Shown: positions 1 to 12,875 of the stretch, in pieces
Layout: every line of letters starts with the position of its first letter
Numbering within the stretch: the first letter of the stretch is position 1
Source of the DNA: Membranipora membranacea
Lineage: Eukaryota; Bryozoa; Gymnolaemata; Cheilostomatida; Membraniporidae
Direction: 5' to 3'
DNA: 60,000 nucleotides
NCBI GenBank assembly: GCA_914767715.1
Contig: OU612073.1
Location: 23,686,001-23,746,000, forward strand
Position numbers and translations under genes: made by a program
The notes under the pieces: generated by a model
What the model saw: the letters and a program-made list of their open reading frames with translations, nothing else
Told to the model about the DNA's origin: nothing
Databases searched by the model: none

Positions 1-849
1 ACAGTAGAGGTCTAACAAGTTAGACCTGACAGCTTTGATAATGACCACTGTGTTCACTCTAAGCGATACCTAGATGGCATTAGCTTCTTAAATATTGCCA
101 TCACAGAGTAAGAATGTAGAATGCTTACTGAAATCTCACAAGCAAATTCTGTCAAAACTGATTACTAAATAAGGATTAGGTTGTACTTTTTGATGATATA
201 TCAGTTACAAGCAAACGTACTCAGGAATGAAAAGGTTATTGGTGCTGAGAAAGATGTGAAGCATGCATTATGTGACAAACAGTATCTAAAATAAAAAATA
301 GTCCTCAGTGGCAAGCAACTATATATAGAATCAGATAGCAGTAGCTTCAGAGAATCATAATTTATATGATAAGCACATTAGGCTTTCTTGTCTTCAGCAT
401 TTACGAAACTCATAATAATAATTTGCGTTCAAAGTATGAGGCGACTTTCTATGATATTGCACCACCGTGAAACAACAACCAAGACATATACAGCGATGTG
501 TTGAAATGATATTTGATTACAACATTGATATGATCAAACTAACGCTGATAAGTTTTTTCTTCTTCATGTGAGGAGCGACCTCAATTCCAATATCCTGTGG
601 GAAGATTGTATGAGACATTTCTAACAGAGTCAACATTACTCATATGTTGTAAGCCTCGTATTAGCAAACAGTATCAGGGAGACAGAGGTTTGTATCGAAG
701 CTCAACCAAACAAACAATTCACTCCACTCCAATTTTAATCCTCATAATTGTCTTTGTATTTTATCCCTAAATTATGTGAGTGGATGTATCATAAACAAGA
801 TACCTAGTACTATTTATAATGAAATTATCAGCACTCAGATGGAATTTAA
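1..849. other. No gene recognised
   Basis: AT-rich sequence downstream of the small minus-strand gene. No coding exon with convincing splice sites was seen on either strand. It may hold the 3' UTR of that gene. Confidence 0.4.
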
Positions 850-1562
850 TCAAATGACTGGTATTCTGGGAGGATGACAGGTTTGTAGGCCGGACACCTG
901 TAATTACAAATAATACCCCTGAAGATCTGAGTCTGAATAAATCTAACATATGGATGCATAACTCTATTCCCTGTAGACTGTGATACTTAGTTGACTTACA
1001 GATATATCGACCGCCTTGGTGGTTTTGCCGTGCTGGCCACTCTTAAGCTGCAGAGAAAAGTCAACTTTTGAGCTATCGAAGGTAGTCGACTGTGGTGTGT
1101 GTTCATTCTTTACTATCCTATTGAGTGTGTGCTGCTGTGTCTGATTTGGTCCAACAAGTGGATCGCCTAGCCGCTCCTCAGCTTGAGTACTCAGAATGTC
1201 TGCAAAATAGGGGCATGGTGTCATTGGCAATATCAAGTTCCAGATTATACAAGTAACATTTGTAAACAGCATATAAGAGCTTAATTCAAGTGATACGGTC
1301 TGTGTCGGGCTGATATCTTTGAGTAATCTTGGACTTCTGTCATATCAATTCTTGTACTGATTGATTTTGGCAAATCTCAAATGGCATCAAAAGGATTTAC
1401 TTGTAAACTATAGCATCATTTCTACTTCTATAATTTACCTGAATAATATCCTCTCTGTTTGATTTCAGGATACTTCTGCCCTGCTCGCGATGGAGGATCT
1501 CTTCCACATCTTGTCCGATTTGCACTGAAGGGACGTCCCGTCCCGTTCATGCGGCTCGCCAT
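850..1562 (-). CDS. Unrecognised 123-aa protein, three exons
   Basis: Three exons on the minus strand join in frame: 1562-1439 (ATG at 1562-1560), 1199-1000 and 897-850 (stop TGA). Exon 1 ends with one base of a codon before GTAAAT. Exon 2 starts after TTTTGCAG, ends in phase 0 before GTAAGT, and exon 3 starts after AATTACAG. The product is basic near the N-terminus and polar throughout, with no signal peptide, membrane segment or domain I recognise. Short motifs such as RPFSANR near the start and QTCHPPRIPVI at the end could help a search. It is transcribed away from the Rubicon gene across a shared 2-kb intergenic region. The matching phases make a real gene likely. The last exon is short and could be one of several alternative ends. 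Confidence 0.6.
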
Positions 1563-3602
1563 GTTCTATGTGAAGATTCTCTCCAGTATACCACTTCTAT
1601 GCAGAAAGGAATTATGTCATATTAACCTTTACTAGGCTTTTCTTTTTTTCTGACTACCAGTAAACTCTCAAAAGGTACAACAATGTAAACGTAGGGAACA
1701 ACAATACTGATGTATACAAGGGAACTGCTTAAAGCATTGTTGAGCGAGCTGTAACTACTCTCTTGTTTGTTTGAGCCAGAATAATACAATACTCATTTGA
1801 GAAAGAGGCCGGAGGGCCAACACAAATAATTGTAATCTTGAATGCAATGTGAATCCATATTTTGTTCTAAACAATGAACTTGTTGGATCATGAAAGTATA
1901 AACTGCCCATCTTTCTTTGAGCTGACAGCCGATGTACACATACATGAGCATGATGAATGACATTTTATATCATAATTTAATATTCATTGTTTATATTTTC
2001 ACACCAATACAAATGTTATTATCAGTAGTATGTATATCAAGTTATCATAAGGTTAGGTTCATGTTTGGCTATAAAGATTGTTAATATACCTCTGTAGACA
2101 GTCGAGAAGAAACAAATTGAAAATTTTACTAATTTTTAGCTGCTAAATTCAAGCTTTGTAATGGATAGTTGCTAGGTTACTGCGCATGCGTTCAAGTTGA
2201 GGAGCCTGTTTAAAAATGTCAGTAACTTGAATGGTTGTAAATTATTTAAATAGGAAAATGTGTGCCTGTTATTTCCCTTTACATGTCCTTGCATTTGCAT
2301 GAGTTTACACATTGATGTTGCTAATCTGTCTATGTTAAAGGTTGTATGTTGAGTAGTAAATGAAAACATACCTCTGTAGCATATATATAGACCATCATTT
2401 CTATCAATTTATTTGGCAAAATATTTCTCCTGATAAGGACTGATCACAGCGACTCCTATAAAGTCAATTTTAGAGATCTCTATAATCTGATTGGGTAATA
2501 CTAATAATGTGACCTTTAACCTCACAATACATCTTGGGAGTAAAATACCAAGGGCTTATGGAAATACTCTGTTCTCCCTGCCCTGACCAACCAAGGTAAA
2601 CTGATATTCGCAGTTTATCTGTAGCTGTGGTGGTTTACTACCTTAGTCCATGTCGGTATGAGCTTTGAGACAGATATCTGGTGCTGAAACCTGTCTTGTG
2701 AGCAAAGGACCAACTGGGAATTCAACCACCTGGGGATCAGTGCTAGAGGCATGTGACTTGTTAGGATCAAATGGTCCTGGGTTCGAGCCCCACCGGGAGC
2801 ACTGTTTTTCTAGTATTACCTGACTTGGCTGTCGCGAGCCATTCACCTTAGCCGACCTGGATGCGGACTGGCACATGCTCGAAGTCTTCAGAAATTCTGA
2901 AGTTGAGCATTACATTTGAGCATAGATCTTCTCAAAAACCTGGATCTCCTCTCCTCTGGCAAAGCAGGGAGAATGGGCAAAGTTTGACTGAACCTCATGT
3001 GGACAACAAACAGAAGCCAAGAGGGAGCAGTCAAACATTGCAAGACCCAGGTTGTGGAGTAGACCTGTGGTTAGAATCAGCTCAATTGAACTGAATGGAT
3101 TGATTGATGATGATAACAATGAAGCAACTACTATTGACTGAGAATGGTTATTTATTATCTTGCAAGTATGAGCCAATGTATAAATACATCACTGCAACTG
3201 TTTTTGCACTCCCAGCTGTATTCAGAGCTCGTCACATAGCGATGGGGAGTGCGGATAATGGATCAGCTTGTTGTTTGATCCAATGCAGCCTGCTCTCTTC
3301 TCTGCCAAGTTTTTGTAGCATCTATATTGGCATCACTTACTGCCTAGGCCTGTACTATGTATGTGGCTGACGTCGTTGAAGCTAATTAGCCTATGTGAAT
3401 CAGTAGTAACATCTAATCACATGATTTCTAGTTCTAGCTCTTCAATTGTTTAGCCTGATGAGATGCAATACACTAAAGCCTCTTTTTGTTCTGTAGGTTG
3501 TAATATCTGAATTTGTTGATGAGCACTGTAGCTGATGAAGCTCATCATCAACGGAGTGAGTGCAACATCTAATGCAATCCTGTAGCTATCAGATGGTCCA
3601 AT
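1563..3602. other. Divergent intergenic region with a SINE
   Basis: This stretch separates the start codon of the minus-strand 123-aa gene from that of the plus-strand Rubicon gene, so it must hold both promoters and 5' UTRs. No obvious TATA box was identified. Part of it (about 2640-3120) is a tRNA-derived repeat listed separately. Confidence 0.4.
2640..3120 (+). repeat. tRNA-derived SINE
   Basis: Around 2728-2802 a tRNA-like head is visible. A degenerate A-box region (GTGCTAGAGGC) is followed by a B-box-type element (GGTTCGAGCCCC) at about 2780. The tail ends in short GATT/GATGAT repeats at 3097-3118. The short open frames here are non-coding. The exact ends are uncertain. Confidence 0.55.
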
Positions 3603-6600
3603 ATGAATTTCTTCAAATCCAAGGGTAAGGAAAATCCTATAGCATAACCATCACCATAAAATCCTATGGATCATTTTTTGTCTCTATCAGAGGTCATGAA
3701 GCAGATAAATATTCAAACAAGATCTGAAGCAACTCGGTCGAGGAATTGCAATTCGAGATGAATATACAGATCTATAGGACTAAGATTTCAGGGCCGGTTG
3801 GACTGTTATTATTTGGTGCAAACTTATCTTGCCAATATCAACCGCTTACTGACATCAGGGAGAATTCTCCCTTCTGACATATGAATCTCCAGCTTCTATG
3901 GACCTTCAGGTCATATTATGTTATTTTTGCACCTTCACACAGAACCAGACATAACAGAGATATCCCGGGAGAAAAGAACCAAAGAAGCCATTATCAGTGA
4001 GCTCTCAGCGTGTCTCAAAAATATCCAGACAACACAACAAAGTCGGCGTCCTGGGGAGCCGATCTATACATGTGATTCATCTAATCAGCTGTGTAATGTG
4101 CTGGAAGCTGTCTTCTTACACGGTCACAAGTCTACTCAAGGATCTAGGAAAGTCCAGAGCACTGACAGTAAAGCTTTCGATAGATGTGTAAGTTTTATAT
4201 ATATATATATATTATAATGTTTTATCTGCTAGTTTATTTAGTCAACAAATAGCCCACAGCTGACAACTTCTAAATGAGTTATCAGGTCAAATTGTAACTG
4301 CCTGGTAGTGGTAGCATAAACAGTAAGAGCTCTTGAGATCTCAAGCTAGGCAAACTATTGAGAGCCAGTATATTTGGTTATCAAAGTGAGCTAAGCTGAT
4401 ACTAAGTAACCGAGATTTCAATATTATTTTCATGAAATAGAGATGTAATTGTTGTATGACATTTCAAAGAATAAGTTTTTGATTATTTTGTAGAGCTACT
4501 GGTCGTTTGTACAGCGATTCACACACAAAGATACCATCAGTCAACTAAAGAGACTAGCTCACATTAAAACTGAGACTGGTGTGTGTAGAGCTTGGGTTAA
4601 ACTGGCTATAAATGATGGCTTGACAGAGAGTTATATAACAGCAATGCTAGCTCAACCAAATGTACTCGGTCAATATTACACCAAAACAGGTAGCCATCTT
4701 TGTCTAAGTACATAACAGAAGTGATGGGTTAATGTATTACATCTTGAGTTTATAGAATTGATGTCTGCAAACTTCAGCCTCATTTTGTCTCCATATTCAT
4801 TTATACCATAGAGGAGCAAACTCCCACCTCAGCTAGTCAAAATTTAGTGCTACCAAAAATAATTTCCCTCACAACTAGCTAAACTAAACTATAGCCAACA
4901 TTTAACCTCTAGGGTAATATTTTTTGCATCTGTTTATTTGGGTATACGTTACATTTCATGTTGTATCCTTAGCTATGTTTGGTTTATTTTTTAGCTATGT
5001 TGCGTGATCTAGAACAGCCAGAAATCTTGCTCAAACTTATACAGGTGTTATCTGCAGCTAACTATGACTTTCAGCTGGTCTACAATTCTAGTCAACTCAA
5101 TGTTTGGGGCATGAAGACATTGGCTCTGGCTGGTCTAGTTGAGAGGCAATTCTTATTTGATAGCGGTGAGTGAGTCCTCCTTATTTCTGCTTTACATAGC
5201 ATATTGAACTGCAGTATTGTCATGCAACTTGTGCTTGTGGGATTTGAATGAATAAGGGTTAATACCCAGCACAATTTTCTTCCTGAATGTCTGCACATTC
5301 TCACAAATTATTGTTTATTCTCAGGTGCCTCTGTGAGCCCAGCTGTGTCTCATGCTGCGACTCCAGAGAACAGATCAAGAACTTCCACACTGGATATGGA
5401 GGATTTCCCATTTTTCGTGACCAAAGGAGAAAGCCAGCCCCCAGCTGTACCCGGTCCGCTCAGGGAGTTATCACCTTCTGATAGTATCACTGCTGAGCAC
5501 GATACACCAGACAAAGCTGTGAGGGTTCGATCAGAATCTGCTGAGACATTCCTCAGTCATACTTCAGTGTCTGAGGAGAAATCGATGGATATGCCATCAG
5601 ATGGTTTAGATGCAGATGGCTCACTGCTACCTAAAGTACCTGCTAATACACCTCATGAAGGCTTCCTCTCCTCTAAACAGACCCTGAAAACTCACATTCA
5701 TGGTAAAGCTTTGGTAACAAAGTGGTGTTATAATTGTTTTGACCCTGCAGTTATTAGTTGTTCCATTTGTAATGTTTAGAAAATGTTTTGATGACATTGG
5801 AGAGTTGTCCACCCATTTCTTAAATCTTATGCAATTTGTGTACATTTTCAATTTGTGTACATTTTCAATTTATTCCCAGTGATCAAGCAGTGAATAATTA
5901 AAGTCTCAGTCCTTTCATTATGTATACACATGAGGTACTAAAACTAAATTGACTCCAAAGATACATATCCTAATACTGTAAACCCGATGTCAGTGTGAGA
6001 CAAAGAAGCCAATCACAGTTTTATTGTCCCTCTAACCTTACTCTGATACAGAAGCGCTCCGGACACTCGGGGAGGAGGAGAATGAGAAAACTGATGATGT
6101 CATACCGAGTAGTAAGTCGGCGGATAGTCTGCTGCTGTCAGGCGGCAGCGGGTCGTCTAACACCAGTACACCTGTGAGAAATCCTAACCAAGCTGAGAGA
6201 GAATTAGCTAGACTAAGGAGTACTAACTACTCTATAAGTGATATCATAGAGGATATCGGGTCCAGTTCTCCGACAGTAAGTTGTGTGTGATTATGTTACT
6301 CTTTATCTGGTTCATTAAATATTCTTTCTATAGAAAACAAAGCAACGTTGTTATCGTAAGGTTAGGGTAAGTCTGAGAGAAATACCTCTGCAACAGGTTA
6401 TTAGCCATAGACTTAATATACTATATTTAGTCCATGACTGACTATAAGGTAGCAGATTTACACAGTAGCGTTTCCAAATATTCAGTGAACAGGTTGTCAT
6501 CGTTTTCTTCATTCCACTTATTCCAATTATCTCTTCAAATCTTAGTGTAACCAGTGTTTTGATATGCATTAATCACTATTATAGCTAATGTTATGATTTG

Positions 6601-9600
6601 AACATTCTATCTGTATATCTATATATCTGTACATCTGTACATCTGTACATCTGTACATCTGTATATCTGCATATCTGCATATCTGCATATCTGTATATGC
6701 GTGTACTGTAGGAGACCGATACTGATGATATAACTCAAGTATTAATGTCTGATCATAAGCAGGAGATAGACACAAACCCGTTCAGTGATGCCTCCGAGAC
6801 TGATCACCCTGATAATACGGAACACAAGGAAACATCACCATTTAGTCATGATGATCTGGTTTCTGATGAGAAGTTAGTGTGACTCATATATGGGGTTTTT
6901 ATGTTTTAAAATGGTTGCATTGAGAAACTTCTAGTTGATAAAATTTATTCAGTTTAGTCTAGTCTAGTTTAATAAAAGCTGTTTGTCGTACCTGCCCTAG
7001 GTAGGCATTATGCATTTGATATTTTTACAGTGAATGGTGATTTTGTTTGTTTATATGTGCTAATTTTGTCGCAATAACAATCATCAATTTTATCCTTGCG
7101 GATCAACATCACAAGTACTTGAACCACACACATGACATACTATTTTTCTTATAAATTGTATATTTTCTTTGATAACAGTGTTCATGTTGAGAGCTCGATG
7201 GGACTACAACGTAACAGCTACGATGAGGAGCCTTATGGTAGCCCTGCTGTACTCGGCTCTTACTTCCCTCCTCCCCCACCTGCTGCTAAGTTTGTAGTGG
7301 GGACACCTCAGGATCATCAGGAGTTACTGTCTAGTCATGAGAACTCACATGAGATAGGTAAGGTAGATATAGGTAAGGTAGAGCAAAGACGGTCACAAAT
7401 GTGTTAATGGTCATCCTACTGAAGGCATTATTTTCTTCTTTTGCACACACAATAATCCTTGGTGGGCAAGAATTAAATGTTTCTTGTCACATGAACATGA
7501 GGATGGTATCTTAAAAACCTTCAGACTAATGCAAAGAATGTGTTTTAATCTAATACTAGATAAAAAGATAATTCGTTAATTGGTTTCTATCTCACATCAG
7601 TCATTGTTACTACTGTATTGTGTTTTTTCAGAGAGCGATAATTTAGATGATATGGAAGAGGCTCCTTATTTGCAAGATGAAATCGCTGATTTTGATGAGA
7701 GTAAGTAAAAAAGCTGCTGTGATTACTATAATATCATCTGTTGTGTACTCAAACTACAATATTTGTTTGAACCATTTGATACACCCACCTTCCAAGACAG
7801 GCGCATACAAATACAAACATTTCAGTTACAGCAAATATACTAGCCTAGACCGTTCTTGGACATTGGTTCAGTTCATATTTGCCACATTCAGATCAGCGGT
7901 CGTTCATGATTGCATGCGACAATCAGAAACTAGGCAATTTTTAGCTACTACTCAATTATGAATGTTGATTTATCTCCTGTAAGGTCTCATTGAAATTTTG
8001 ACCTCTCTTATTTCCATTTATTTTCTAATTTTATTTGTTTCTCTAGATGAGAAGACAATTTCACCTCCTGATCTACCGTTGTCTGCTGCTCAGGCTATAA
8101 TGAGTAAACGTAATGGTTCATCTGATATAAGTAGGGGCCTGGCTGGCGCTGGAGCACAGGCTAGTAGTGTGGGTAGAGCTCTACACGGAAATAGCCTCGG
8201 GGGCTTGAGTCATGGTAACAGCCTTGCCTCACTGACTGGTTGGGGTTCAGTAGATCAGGAAGATAGCAGTGGTGCTCAGTCTAAACCTTTAGCAATTCAA
8301 AAGGGTAAGTATTTTACATTCCATTTTTAATGTATGATAAGGTTCCTGAAGATAGTTGCAGTGCTTTTACATAATCAAAAGTTCACGTTTATCTGAAATT
8401 ATTACCAGCTACAATTAAAGAATTAAGCATCGACCTAAAATGTCCATGTCTACACAATTGAGGATTCCCACGCATGTTCACTAACCTTATTTTTCTCAAC
8501 AGCCAAGAATTCAAAGTGTAAGTAATTCCATTACTTTAACACCTCATAAGTTGCTTTTTCCCCCAGTATTATCTAAGTCTGCGGCTCTGACTGAGGGCAG
8601 GGACCATTCTCAGATGCTTTTAATCAAACTCGCTTGATATACATATATAGATATATAATACTTTTATTGTCATCAACACATCTTTGAGAATGTTTTTCAT
8701 GGTGAGCCAATAACATAAATGATGTGAATAATAATATATCTGTATATCGCATGGTTAATTCAACAAGCTTTTTCTCCCACATTCATTTTCTATTCAACAA
8801 ATGATCCTTACCTGTCTGATGAAGGTTAATGTGATATTTTGTTTGCCTCGTCTGAATTATCCATCATCTAGCTGACCAAAAACTGTATTTGCGTATTTGA
8901 TAGCTTGAATGGCGGCTCACAGAACTTTGTGGCACTCAATAATGGATATAAGGGATGCTTCAATATCGCAGCTGCAACCAAAGAGCGCACAAATAAGCAC
9001 ATGTTTGGCTTGCAGTCTGCCACACCTCTATCTTCTGAAGTTGTTTAGTTATTTTCTGACTCTCTATTTGTATGGTTTCCAGTGCAGTCGTTTGCTGACC
9101 TAGTGTCAGAACACAGTCAGACTGAGGAGCTTGTGTATGGCAGTCCAAAAAAGGACTACACTGCTAATACAGCCCCCAGTTCATCGCTCAAAGACAATAC
9201 TATACAAGAGGAAAACTCTCAGGAAATCTCTAAACACAAAGGAGAAAACGTTTCCGATTCAGAGGTTTGTAGGATTGCGTTGCTGTCTCTTTACTGCTTG
9301 CACTGCTCAGCTGGCATTTTTGGGTTCAGTTTCATAGCAAACTTCATAGATTATAATTCCAAGGAATAGCTCCATGTTTATTCTAAGCATACTGTGTTGG
9401 ATGTATGAGGTTATTTTGCTGCTACTTGCATTGCTTACCGCTGCAATTGTTGGGTTACGGATTCCCCTGTTAAATGGAGAAATGGTTTTGATAGCGGTTG
9501 TTTATAAATCTCTCACAGGATGTTAAAAAATATATATCGATCAGTTTTCTTGCAAGCTAATTTTTCTTTTCATGATTACTCAGCAACCATTCCATAACTG

Positions 9601-12600
9601 CACACCAAATTGCATCACCCAAAAATAATTTCCTGATTGATTTGACTTAATTTAGAAATCAAATGAAGATGATTTTGAGCTGGTCGGAGGTATCGAAAAG
9701 GTATGTCTTAGTGTTTATATAGATATTGTTCTGACCAAATATACCACGTGGCTGTGAACGTTGAAGCTTATTTCTAAAAAACGGGTACTTTACCGTAAAT
9801 TAGAAACAACTAAAACAGCTATATGTGATTTATCCACCCCCATCTGTCGCTATTATTAAAAAATCTTTCAACTTCGCATGAGGTGGCACAATGTTCTAAA
9901 AATCTTTCTATTGCACTTAGATTTTCTGTCTTGTGTGATTGGCACTGTGGCATTGCTCAATTCCGCTATGGTTGTAGTCTTAGGGCTCTATGAGATACTC
10001 TGGCATTCTATTGTCCATTGTAAGTCAGCTTAGCTTGGAATGAAATTGGACTGCTGTAGAAATTCACTCGCACTTGTTTTAGCCCTCTAGCTGCAATGAC
10101 TGCATCTGTACCTGTCGTTTAGATGCTGGATACATGTAATGCGCTTCGGTGTGCCACTTTTCACTAAAGTTAATGTGTTTTATTGTGACAGTCACTTTTA
10201 CAGTTCGAGCTATGTTGGTTATATGAACTTTTCCCCTTATTATAGAAAGATGAGGATATTCTGGCTAACTACGGAGATCTCTGTTATGAGCTTGGTCTGG
10301 ATCAGCAGGATTATAAATGTTACTCTTGTGGTGCTCCAGTCGGCATAATCTACGGTGAGTTTATTTATTCCTAGTAGACACTCTAACAGCTGCTGTATCA
10401 TGTCACATCTCATTGATCCAATTACAAGTTGCAGCTGCTTTTCTGCTATGACGCTTTGTATCAAGGTCATAGTAGGCTAGGTTAAGTTTGACCAAGTTTC
10501 CCAGTTTTGAGTGGCTTACCCACAAGGTGACTGCCGCTTATAAGTAAGACGTGGCTACTCAAAATGACTATATCGGATATTTGTGACGTATATATGGAAC
10601 TACTTTTTACTAAACGATTGTTGTTTACAGGTTTTCCCCGTGTGTGCTCATACACTAAGAGGTATTATTGTGTCAAGTGTCACATCAATGAAGACAGCTA
10701 CATTCCTTCTAAAATCATCTATAACTGGGACTTCGCAAAATATAAAGGTAAGTGTCTGCATAAATTTCCTTCATATCAGCCTGGGCCAATCTTGTCCTTT
10801 GCCATGAACATATATAACCAGTGTCACATATGTAACCATGTGTGATAGTGATTTGCTCATTCGCATCCCGACGGAATGATTAAATAATCTCACACTAATT
10901 TCGCAACGTGACTTCCACTATATGATCTTTAGCATGGTTGGCTACCTGACACAGTAATCATTTGAACAAGGAAGCCATTTTTGTTTTGTTTATTTATTAG
11001 TCTCTAAAGCCAGTAGAGATTTCTTGATGTCTGCGGAGTCGATGCCGCTGATAGATATACAAATACTCAACCCTCGACTTTACGAACATATTCCTGAGCT
11101 TGAGAGGTGTAAGGTGGGCACAAATATTTATCGTCTCTCCTTATATATGACCATCAGACAAGAGTCCCAACACTGAGTCATGGCATAGGCTCAGTGATCT
11201 TATTCAGGTCCATAGTTCTAGGGGAGGCGGGGAGGCGGGGAGGCACTCCCTCCCCTAGAAAGCTAAATAAAGGGCATACAAGCAATTATAAACAGCCAAA
11301 ACCTCTCTCTAATCGCTCACTCAGTTAGTGAGCAAGATCTGATAGAGGTCCCCTTCCCAAATCACTCACTTACTGATGGAACTATCTAAAATCCGAGTGA
11401 ACATTTTGGAAAAAAATTTGTCTAATTGAAAGACCAAATAAGCGATATATTTGAGGGAAGCAATGGGGATGATTTGCTTCGCGCCCTGCGGGTTCCTGTC
11501 TTGCTTTCTATATTTTCCTTATTTGCCGCCCTATTATTTATGGTCACCACCTTGTTCTCTGCTGACATTTTGATGGAGGGGCCATCCCGCCATATCAAAC
11601 ATGGTACTGTATTAGTATTTGTCATATTGCAGTTGCTACGGACTCAGCTTTTCTTCCTCAAAAGATATCTTTTCTCGTGCAATAAAACTATCGCTGATGA
11701 AATGAAACAGAAATTCTGGCCGAAGGAGTATATTTATGAAGAGATTCATACTTACTCCATTCAGGTAAGGATAGTTCTTATATTCAGCTAGACCCGGTTC
11801 CATTGTAGCTAGTCCAAATAGCAGGCGGTTCAAGTAATATAACGATACATGTGGCTCAATTCAGTGGTAAAACTTTTTTACTTAGTGTAGATCTAATAAG
11901 ACTTTTCCTCAAATGTTCTTTCAAATATCTCATATCTATTATCAATATGTTTGAAAAAGCGGAAAGTTGAATTGAGAAGTACCTCATTAATTTTAACATT
12001 CATAATAAGTCACATTTTACTTTGATATCAAGAATTTAGCTGGTCAGTTTATTTAACTCCAAAGTTCAAACATGAATTAAATTTTTGGCTGTATAATCAA
12101 TATGTTTTATTTTATACCTGGACAGGATCTGATACAAATGAGTAGCAACACATCTCTTGCTAACCAGATGAAAAAGGCGATTAAGTTCGCCCGTACTCAT
12201 GTTGTCGACTGTGAATCTTGCCAGTATAGAGGTTTTCTCTGTGAAATCTGCTCAAGTACTGAGGTCATATATCCATTTGACCTTGACACGGCAGCTCGGG
12301 TAAGTTAGACATTTCATGTTATAGAGAGAGACAACTTTTAAATAGCAAAACTGAATCAAGCTGAGCGAAAAGAGAATGCTTCTAATGATTCATGCATGAG
12401 TTACTGCAACTATGAGAACCAGATTGGATGTAAGCACTTCTCAAGCATGTGCTGATTATATATAGAGAGTTTTATCTGGCGCAGCCTGAAAATAATAATA
12501 GGCTAAGCTAGATATTAGGATAATGCTATCAGTATCAGGCAAAATTTATGTGTGTCGGCATTCCTTCCCACAATGCTCACAGTAATATACCATCCTTATT

Positions 12601-12745
12601 ATTACAGTGTGATAAATGTAACGCTGTGTATCACAAACTCTGCTTCACATCAGACTGCCCTAAATGTGAGAGAATGAGACGCAGAGATCAGTTACTAGCT
12701 GGTAAATCTCCGGAGCAAGCCGGCGGTATCGATGATGTATACTAA
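3603..12745 (+). CDS. RUBCN: Rubicon orthologue (RUN domain + Rubicon-homology domain)
   Basis: Eighteen phase-consistent exons: 3603-3624, 3943-4187, 4494-4689, 4995-5165, 5325-5702, 6052-6275, 6712-6872, 7179-7357, 7632-7700, 8047-8304, 9083-9264, 9656-9700, 10246-10354, 10631-10747, 11001-11113, 11633-11764, 12126-12299, 12608-12745. They give 970 aa. Residues about 10-211 form a RUN domain. Residues about 212-710 are polar and disordered with a proline run (exon 8). Residues 711-970 are the Rubicon-homology domain with its Zn ligands intact: C735/C738, C760/C763/H764, C896/C899, C906/C909, C926/C929, H934/C937, C942/C945. Having RUN plus RH without PH domains separates it from PLEKHM1 and from Pacer, which lacks RUN. 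In vertebrates Rubicon binds the UVRAG-VPS34 complex and Rab7 on late endosomes and restrains autophagosome maturation. That role is inferred here. The start is set by a 22-nt first coding exon whose phase fits exon 2. Confidence 0.9.
6595..6706 (+). repeat. Short tandem repeat of about 10-bp CTGTACAT/CTGCATAT units
   Basis: Repeated TATCTG-, TACATCTG- and CATATCTG-type units run up to the acceptor of Rubicon exon 7 (exon starts 6712). Confidence 0.8.
8503..8517 (+). other. Candidate 15-nt microexon in the Rubicon gene
   Basis: A pyrimidine-rich tract ending in CAACAG precedes 15 bases, which are followed directly by GTAAGT. The insert keeps phase 1, so it would add five residues (A K N S K) between exons 10 and 11 without shifting frame. 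Two near-consensus sites with correct phase argue for a real alternatively spliced exon. RNA support is lacking. Confidence 0.45.
8567..8637 (+). other. Candidate alternative terminal exon of the Rubicon gene
   Basis: A very strong acceptor (CTTTTTCCCCCAG) is followed by 22 codons in the phase used by exon 10 and by the microexon, then TGA at 8635-8637. No donor is visible before the stop. Use of this exon would make a short isoform that keeps RUN and lacks the Zn-binding RH domain. A CATAAA poly(A)-signal variant lies near 8713. Confidence 0.35.
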
Positions 12746-12823
12746 TTCAGATTAAACCATCAGGCATCCCTGTAATAGTCTAAAGTCATACCAGGGAGCT
12801 ACCAAACTGCTAAACTAGCAATG

Positions 12824-12854
12824 GCTATATATATATATATATATATATATATAG
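12824..12854. repeat. (AT)n microsatellite
   Basis: Uninterrupted AT dinucleotides in the 3' UTR of the Rubicon gene. Confidence 0.9.
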
Positions 12855-12869
12855 ATGGATAGATAATAC

Positions 12870-12875
12870 AATAAA
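12870..12875 (+). terminator. Poly(A) signal AATAAA of the Rubicon gene
   Basis: A canonical AATAAA lies 125 bases after the TAA stop, just downstream of an (AT)n tract. Confidence 0.6.

Noticed and set aside
6569-6775. Minus-strand 68-aa open frame rich in repeated YADIQMYRC-like residues
   Set aside because: It is antisense to the tandem repeat and to exon 7 of the Rubicon gene.
11426-11791. Open frame with a hydrophobic segment running into Rubicon exon 16
   Set aside because: Exon 15 ends in phase 0 and exon 16 has a good acceptor at 11631-11632 with a conserved continuation. The upstream part is intron, probably repeat-derived.
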